Source of the DNA: Lepisosteus oculatus | Taxonomy: Eukaryota; Chordata; Actinopteri; Semionotiformes; Lepisosteidae | Length of the DNA: 64,000 bases | Assembly: GCF_040954835.1 (NCBI RefSeq) | Contig: NC_090711.1 | Location: 2,921,501 to 2,985,500 of the forward strand | Direction: 5' to 3' | Part shown: piece by piece, positions 52,301-61,300 of the stretch | Layout: every line of letters starts with the position of its first letter | Numbering within the stretch: the stretch's first letter is position 1 | Notes under the pieces: generated by a model | Told to the model about the DNA's origin: nothing | The model's input: the letters and a program-made list of their open reading frames with translations, nothing else | Databases searched by the model: none | Made by a program: the position numbers and the translations under genes

Positions 52301-55300
52301 CACCAATCAGGGCACGGCCCTCGCTCTGTCCTCACAGGGTGAGCTGCCTCCGTACCTGAGCAGCGTCCAGCGCAGGGTGACGTAAATGTGGGAGGCGTTG
52401 CTGAGCTCCTGGATCATGGCTTCTCGGCTGGCAGGGCTGATGCCCCACACCAGGCTGGCGTCACTTTTGATCTTTGCAGCGACGATGTCCTCCGGCAGGT
52501 AGTTCACAATGAACTGCATGGCCAGCTGCCAGGGAAGAGAGAGAGAGAGCAATTATATAGCAATTATATAGCAATTATATATAGAGAGAGAGGGAGACAC
52601 GAGATGGAGTGATGATGAAGGTGCTGTCGGGCCGGACCGGAGGAGCCCTGCACTGGAACACTGCTGCCATTTCACTGGCTGAGGAACTGAGCGTGGTGGG
52701 ACACCAGCCTGTTGCCACGGTAACAGACTCGGATCAGTACCAGGCCCAAGCCAACTGAGTTTATCTGACTCCGCTTCTGAAAAACTAACCTTTAGATGAC
52801 CAATAGACCATATTAGGGGGGAAAGTTATTTTAATAAAGTAATCCATTCGGCAGTAGAAGATACTTCTAACATAAGGGATAATTTAATACAATCAAAAAG
52901 GTTTGGGAAAATGATTTTGAAAAGCAACACCATGTTATTATGTACAGTAATTTTTAAAGTAATGCATTACCTCTTAAATGGAACTTCTTATTAAATTAAA
53001 AAGTAATCTCTTACACATGTGATTGTAATGGATTGCTTTTTTAACATCATTTTTCCCGACACTGCCTACAGGTTTCAACAGGAAATTGGGACATTTCCAG
53101 AGAAACCTTTATGGTATGGTCATCAGGGTTTCCACTCCAGCCAAGTGGATCTCTGATGTGTTCTGATTTGTGGATTCTCTGAGCACTATACGTTTTACAG
53201 TGTCGGAAGGGAAGAAGGGTTACAAACGAGGGACACACATCACGTCTCACGCCGTACGCGAGGCTGAGGGGTGGGAGACGGATGTGAAGGAAGGACAGTG
53301 GGCAGAGGAGCTCTTACCGGATGCGTGGCGAACTGCTGGGTCAGGCGGTTGTACGCAGACTGAGAAAAGGGCACAAGATTCTGCTCCTGCGCGCTCATCG
53401 TGAACAGGGGCTGAGAGGAGAAACACAGACAGGACATCCCCTCTCACTGAGACATCAGCATCTGCTCTGTGTCATTGCGGAAAGTGTTAATGGGCAACAT
53501 TCAATCATCGACCGGCTCTTGTGATTTTCATTTTACTAAAACTCAGGATTGGCAACAACGAGAGAGGAAAACTAAAGGAAAAGTGGGAAAGAGTGCAAGG
53601 ATAAGAAAGACAATAACGATGGGGAAGTCCATACCTCATACCCCCCTATGCTGAGCTGAATGGAGACGTCCAGCGGCTGATTGGTCACTCCAGCCACGGA
53701 CTTGACCAATGACATGAAGAGCAGGGGGAACCAGACGATGCAGATGAGAGCGAAGATGATCAGGCCCCCCATGCCATATTTCACCACGCTCTTCTTCTTC
53801 TGCCCCGAGGGCTGTGGGTATTTCTGCACAGGGAACACCGGCGTCACTGGGTGAGAAACCAGCAGATAAGCCAGCTGCTGCTGTTTCGCTGCAAGACCAG
53901 GGAGCAGGCTCCCAGGGGGAACAAGCCACGGACGTTTCTGGATCAGGTGCCCCGTCACGGAGGCGTGCAGGAATGCCTCCACAACTGCATGTTGGCATGT
54001 AGCTTTCTATCCAAAAGGATCCCAAAGCGCTCCATGTGTAGGGAGGCACCCACTTCACCCACCACTGAAGAGAAGCCATCTGCATGACGCCATTCTACAC
54101 CAGCAGCTCTGCTCATGTGTGGAGTAGTGAGAAAACTACCACACCAGTAACTTCCTGCTCTTATTAATAATGCCAAGGGATCATTAATGACCTCAGTTTA
54201 AGGTCATCCCTAGGACAGCACCCCCTACAGCTCTGCTTTCCTAATCACTACACTGAGAAATGACTCTGGAATTCCTAGTCTGGTAAGAAGAGCGCCACCC
54301 ACTGGTCTACTAACATCACTTACAGCAGCAGCTTGGTTTTCATTTGAGGTCTTCCATCCCAGTTCCGACCAGGCCCAGCCCTGCTGATCTTCTAAGAGAT
54401 CAGACTACAAGGTGGCAACCCAGTAAAAAGTCAGTTATCTGACAATGCATGTTTACAGGGATATGTGTGCGTTGTTTTCATCGACAAGGGGCTGCTTGAT
54501 TCATTCTATACCGATGTTGGGACAGAAGAAGTTTAAGTAGGAAAGTGTCAGCTAGCGTAGGCTGCAGAGGAACAAGTAAAGGTCTATTCCCTGCTGAAAA
54601 CGTTTCGGCTGTGGAGTCTTCTTGAGGTCCTGAAGAAAGCTCCACAGCCAAAACAATGTGTTTCTTTTCTTCTCTTTTCAGCATGGAGATAAACCTTTAC
54701 TTGTTCCCGCTGTTGGAAGTGACAGCAAATTTAAAAACCTCAGGGACCGGCAAGAGAAAAGCCAGCAGACGAAAGCCTGGGCGTCACGGCACCCTCCTAC
54801 CTTCTCGGACTCCCTCCAGCACTTGAGGATGAAGATGTTGGCGTAAATGTCCTCCACACAGATCCAGCTGGACAGGCTGAGCGTGGTGTCGGTCCAGACC
54901 CAGTCCATCACCGCGCGCAGCTCCGTCAGGAAGGGCACCAGCCGGAACCTGTCCGGAACAAGTCAGGGGATGACCCTCAGTGCTGCAGAGCCATGTTTGT
55001 CCACAGGTCGACTACTCTGATTGATGGCTGCTACCCGTGCCATCGGTTTCCCAGATTCTTACAAGACGATCAGTAAGCATGCAAAAAAAGGAGCAACCCC
55101 TGGCCAGGAATGGTCATTCTTTACCACTTCAAAGTAAAAAGATCTAGAATAGCCTTGCATATTGCCTGCAGAATTCAGTTTTAATTACCTGATCTCTTTT
55201 ACGATAAAACACAACCAAACCAGGCTTTTCTGGAGTTATTCCAGCTGAAATTTACCAGGGGGTGTGGCCAGGGAGTTCTTGTTTTTGAACCCCTTCAAGA

Positions 55301-58300
55301 ATGAAAGTTTTAGGGACGGCAGCACACCCCACACTTTCCTGCCTCCCTCGTGCAGTCCAAGAGAGTTCTGGGTGGAAGTGAGAGTGAGATCTCTCCCCGG
55401 GACAGAGCCCCGCCCGCACTCACCCCTGAAACAGGAAGAGGTTGAGGCAGTTGTAGCGCTTGGTCAGGAAGTTGCCGAGCACGCGGTTCGGGTAGCCACA
55501 CTTGATCTGGTAAGCGGAGAGCCCGAAGTACACGCACTTCACGAAGTACCACAGCTGGGCCACCTGGTTCCTGTTGAACCTCCTGTTGAAATGAAACCAA
55601 ACGGAAACTGGAACGATCGGGACACCCCCCGCTGGAAGGACCGCGGCCGCTGCTCGGCGGATTCTTAGCCGCTTCGCCTGGGTCGCGTCTGTTTTCCGGC
55701 GACATCTTTTGAGAAAACCGAATCCAGGTGCAGAAGCGCTGAAGCCCACTGAGAGCTCAGGAACCTGACTTTCCCAACGTTTGGCAGCCCGTTGTCCCCC
55801 TTCCCTTCTCGGAACGACCGGTGGAGACCTGCCGCTGTGAGCTGGAGAAGGGTAGTGGGGTGGTGGGGAGGGGTCGGGGGTGGGGTGGAAGTGTGTGTGT
55901 GTGGGGTGGGGGGGCGCACCTCTCTGTGACCCCAGGAAGGATGAAGAACATCCAGAAATGGATCCCGAAGACCAGCACCACCTGGAACACACACTTCCCC
56001 ATCAGGGTCTTGCGCAGGTACAGGGCCCGGTCCACTACCATGGTGCCGAACTGGATCAGCAGCATCACCAGGAAGGCCTCGGGGACCTGGTCCTCTGACA
56101 GAGACTCCGTGATGTCAGCTGCGGCGCTGTGCTTCTGCGGGAACCGGACAGGCAGGCATTACGATTGGATGCCAACAGGCAGTTCTGAATTATTCTTGAA
56201 TCCTTATTAAGCTGTTGCATTGTCACAGCTCACACCCATCAAATCTAGCTGATGACCCTTTTCTAGGAGTTCCTCATCAATAACGTTCTGTTCTACATAA
56301 TACAGACCCGTGAGATCACAAGCCACTGAAACTGACAAAGAGCCGTGCTTGAACCCAAAGTTAAGTCTGGTTGTTGGTTCAGCTCAAGTTTGCAAGACAG
56401 CTCAAGGAGACGTCTGCTGGTCTGTGTGGGTCCTGCTTTAAAAGTACATCTGTATCTGTACTTACTCCAAAGGCCCAGTAACCAAAAATGATGACGATAA
56501 AGTTGACGACATCAATCAGGAACATAAGGGCATACACATCGCACACGGGGCTGTACTCAGGGTGGATGATGTCATAGAAGAACTGCCTGACAGGCAGGTA
56601 GATTTGGAGAGCTCTGCGGACAGACAGAGATCAATGTTACAGTCCTGTTTGTTACTGATCACCCAGCTGCTCAGCTCCACTCTATCTCTGTCTCTGTCTC
56701 TACCTGGCCTGTTGCATTTAAATCAGTTCAGCCACCAGGCAGACCTGCTCACTCTGAGAGGCACCTTCATGGGGAAGAAGGAACCCCACCCTTGACAAGA
56801 GTTCTCATGTGGCAGGTTTTCCTCTGTAATGACTGGAAATGTGCCCATGTCCTTCCTCCCAGTGAGCACTGCAAGCTGGGCAGAACAGCCGTTTCTGAAA
56901 AGGTCGTGTTAAACAAAGCCTGAGATGGACTAAGCACCAGAGTTACATTAATGCCTTGCGAGTGCATTCTGTAGTAGGATCCACGATTTAACAGGACATT
57001 AAAAAATGAATGAAAATGTGCAAGGTGATGTGGTACCGGAGAAAAAAAAGAAAAGTATTTTCCCCCACCTTTTCGTGTTCATTCTTTTGATATTTCAGTT
57101 CTTGTCCTAGTGTTTTCAGTCTGTTACTCTTCTTACTTTTTTACTATTAGTGTTCACTGTGTTGGTTAAGCCAAATAAAAGGGGACTCAGTATGTTTTGG
57201 GATTTCTTGAATCAGACTATGACCATAGTTTCTGCAACAAGCATTTGTTTTAATTGAAACTGACCTATAGGCAGCATCATGATAGGAATACCAGACACTG
57301 CACAAACAAAGTGAGGGAAATGTTGCATGTCTGAAATTTCACGTGTCCGTTACAGTTAACTAGAGTCACCTAAAACTCACAGGAAAGCTCGAAAGCAGTA
57401 AAATTGCTTCTAGTTTCCATTTGTAATTGAACAACAAACACGTGCAAGCAACTTTTAACATGTTACAAAAAAAGAAAGAACAAGAAGAACAATGCCAAAT
57501 TTAGCTCTGTGTGATGGCCATATCATCACTTGTTTCACACAGCACTGGAGCTATCATTGAGGAGGTCACCATGGGTCAGGGGTCAGGGGTCAGGGGTTGG
57601 GAAGTCTGTTCTCACACTTCCACTGCCTTGGCTTTGAACTCCAACATTTTCTCCCGAAACTTCTCCCTGATAATGTGCTTCCGGGTTTGGGGCACTTTTG
57701 AGTGATGTCTCTTCTTTGACTCCCGTTTCGGGTGCTCCAGAATCCCTGTGGGAAACAACACCGGAAAATATCACAGCAATCATGTTACGATTCATTCAAT
57801 CTGATTAAATCTGTGTGTCTTGCTACATGATTCTGATCTATGAGATTCTGTCCTCGGAAGTTTGAAAACTCACTCTGGGGGTTTACACTCAAGGGATGAC
57901 CTTCTCAGTAACGCAGTTGAAATACAAGTTTTTTTATTGTGTTTTGAAATCTGGACACATTCATGGGCCTTATAAAGATTTTTGCTCCACGTTAAGATTC
58001 ATGTGATTCATGTGGTATTCATGTGGTGAAATAAACACAGACTGTTCATTGGAAGGACTGATAGTGATACTAAAACTCAAATACTTTGCCCACACAAATG
58101 CGAAGACAGGGTTCACTGGAGAAGACTGTGATGTTGGGAAAGATTGAAGGGAGAAGGAGAAGGGGCGGCAGAGGTTAAGATGGATAGATAGTATTACTGA
58201 AGTGATGAAAATGAGTTTGCAAGAGCCCGGAGAAGCAGGTGTTGACAGACAGGTCTGGCACGCTCGAGTCCACCAGATCACGAAGAGTCGGACTCGACTA

Positions 58301-61300
58301 AACGACCAAACACACACAAGATTCAAAGTGTTCCCAACACAGGAAACACCCATAGAGACCCGAAAACGAAACAAAAATGTTCTCTAAACGTAACGGCCAA
58401 GAGGAACTTGGCACTGGCATATGTTTTTACTTTTCCAACGAGGAAACAAAAAAAAAAACCCCATGTGCTCGAGCGCGGCGGGACTTGTGTGGGCAACGCA
58501 CCAGTGCCGTCGGCGCTGTCCGCTGCTCTCCGCCTGCGGAACAGGGAGCCCCCGGAGCTCTGCAGGGGCAGGAAGGGCAGCCTGCGTCCTCTCCGGGCCT
58601 CTCGCTCTCCCGAGCTCCGCTGCCCTTGCTTGTCCTCTCGCTCCCCAGTGCTGCCTCGCTTCTTCTGCGCCTTCTTCTTCAGCTTCTTGAAGAAGTCCGG
58701 CATCTCCACCTCCTTGATGTCCCACAGCCCGTGGCACTGCGGGGGGGACACGGGGACACCTCGCCTGAATCTCGGCCTGGCGGCTCTCGGGCCTCTTCGA
58801 ACCTTCACCCAAACAGCCCCTCACTCCCTACAGGCGGTGCACGCGTGGGCACCTGGTTTAAACCACCCGACGAGATCCCAGAGGGCTGCTCGCACATCAG
58901 GAGAAAAGACACGCTGGAGGTCTCCCTGAAGGCTTTTGGACTGGGATGTCACACAGCAGCTGAAGCATGCATTAGCAAAAAGAAAATGGACTGCCGGGCA
59001 GGAAACCAAGCCTTCGATCCATTATGACTGACAGCCTTAAATTTCTGCGACACCTCTGCTGTAACCAACGTTTACTGTTCAGAATATTAACAGCCCTGTT
59101 TGATTAGTGCAGAATGTTCATCAGCCAGCTGTTGAATGTATTCATACAGGGTGCACACAAACAGCTGTACACAGGGCAGGGGCAGTCAGATACTAAACCT
59201 TCTATGGCAGTAATCCAGCACAACAAGAAACGGCTCACATGAATAGCTCATAACTAGATCTACAATTTGATTAAGTGGCCGGTTGTCCAGAAGGGCTGTT
59301 CTGTAATGTATTAAGTAGGTTTGGTATTCTGAGGGCCCCTGGCCCGAGGCTGCAGGGGCCCAGTCGGAGGCCGAACGCCGTACCTTGAGGATTGACCTGT
59401 GAAAGAACAAGGCGAGCAGCTGCACCAGGTCAAAGTGCACATAGCCGTCTTTCTTCTCCACCCCGATGATGTTGGGCAGAGCGAAGGGGCGCTCCGCGTT
59501 GATCCCCCGATACGCAGAGGTGGTCCATGGGAAGAAGCCGAACTGGAAGAGGTACTTGACAACCACAGTGATCTGAGAGAGAGAGAGAGAGAGAGAGACA
59601 GTAAAACACAGAGACAGGCCAAGGAGACATCCTACAGATCCGGCCCCATCTGGATTCCGACTGGAGCCTCCGGAGAGGTGCATCCCTCTACCTCTGGCTC
59701 TGCCAGGAGGGCGTGTCCTCGCACCATTTCAGTCAAAATCGTTATTAACACATGCTCTTCACCAATCTCGTGGGGTGTGCTTTTAGTTTGCAAAGGGGCT
59801 TAGCATCCCACTCTTGAAGTTGGAGGTCAGGGAAAATTGAAATTAGGGCAAGGATAGCATGAGGTTAGGGTTCCAATTTGGAAAAGAAGGGTTACAGCCG
59901 TAATTAAGTGTCTGCATCATGTTAAGGCACAGCTTAGGAGAAAGTCACCCTTAAAACTGACCTCTAGACTCAAAACCTTCTTTGTTAGAAGGGCCTTCAG
60001 TTAACTGGTCCTGTTGTTTACCCCTCTGCTCCTACTGTATTCAGTACCCCCATTTATTGTCTCCTCTCATTGTGTGTTTTTTTATTGTTATTGTTCTTTA
60101 AAGCGCTTAGAGAAGCCACCTTTTAAGGGTGCTATATAAGGTTTATTATTAAAAGTCCTGGGCTAGATTTAAAATGTGGCTTAAAGCAGATTAGAGGGTG
60201 CCTGCTTGACTGGGGTTCTGCTCAGGCCTCGGTGCTCTGAGCATGGTTGCACGGTTTTGGTTTGGGTCGAAGGGGGGGAGTATCACCTCGGTGTAGATGA
60301 TGGCTGTCATCCAGAAGCGCTTGGTGGGGCGCGGCACGGACAGCATGGCCCAGAGGAAGATGAGGACGGGCAAAACCAGCGTGAGGAGGGAGGCTGACAC
60401 CACGTGGTTGAGGATGATGACGAAGTAGCACAGCATCTCCGACTTGGAGACCATGGTGCGGTAGAGAGCGAAGAGCAGCCGCAGGTGCCTTGGAAGAGAC
60501 TGGTAAAACCTCTCCGACTCCTCGATCTCCTCGTTCTCAAACATCCTGCGGGGGGGCGCAACAGCAAGGAGAGGAGCAGAGTCAGAGAGAGCTGGGGGGG
60601 GGGGGGGGCTGTGGATGGAGAGGAATATCCATCATGCTCTGAAAGCATCGTTCCGTCTCAGGTTACTTCATCAAGTACAACTGCATGCAACAGGCAAAAT
60701 ATGCAAGGACAACTTAGTTTAGACGTCATTTTGCAGCGCACGAGGTTTTGTGCAGATCGTCCTTATTATTAGTATTATTGCGTTGCAAATTCTGAATAGG
60801 CAGGCAGAAAGACATGGTCCCGTGGCTGGACAGTTCTGCACTGACTTGTTGAGCAGCAGCTCGCTTGCGGTAAGAGTGCGCGTCTCCTGGGTGAGGGGCC
60901 TGGGCTCCTCTGGGTCCTCTGTCTCATCCAGGAGGTTCCTACTGTCCAGGGAGGCCCGGGAGGAGGTGAAGGGACGCTTCAACGTTTCATCCTCCTTGCA
61001 CTCCTCTTCCTCTTGCCCTTCCCTCCTTTCGACTTCTTCTTCTCCTGCTTCCTCAGCGATGACGTTCACAGAGGAGCTGAAGCATACGAGAGAAAGGAAG
61101 GGGGAAACGAAGGGGTTGTGAGGGTGTGGAGACAGCGTCTCAATCCACAGGCAAGAAACAGAGGACAAGGGGAAGAGCTCCCAGGAATGGAACAAAGCAA
61201 CAGGAGATGGAGAAAAAAAAGGGAGTGAGGATCAGAAGAGCAGGCAAGCAGGGTGAGCATGTCCAACAGCTGAACTGAAATAGTGTGCAGCCTATGGGGT

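Noticed and set aside
57574-57600. Telomere-like ggggtca repeats
   Set aside because: Only about three units; too short to be an interstitial telomere or satellite.
58377-59027. 216-codon plus-strand open frame
   Set aside because: Antisense to PIEZO exon 58502-58736 and its intron; it is the complement of the Lys/Arg/Ser-rich coding sequence.
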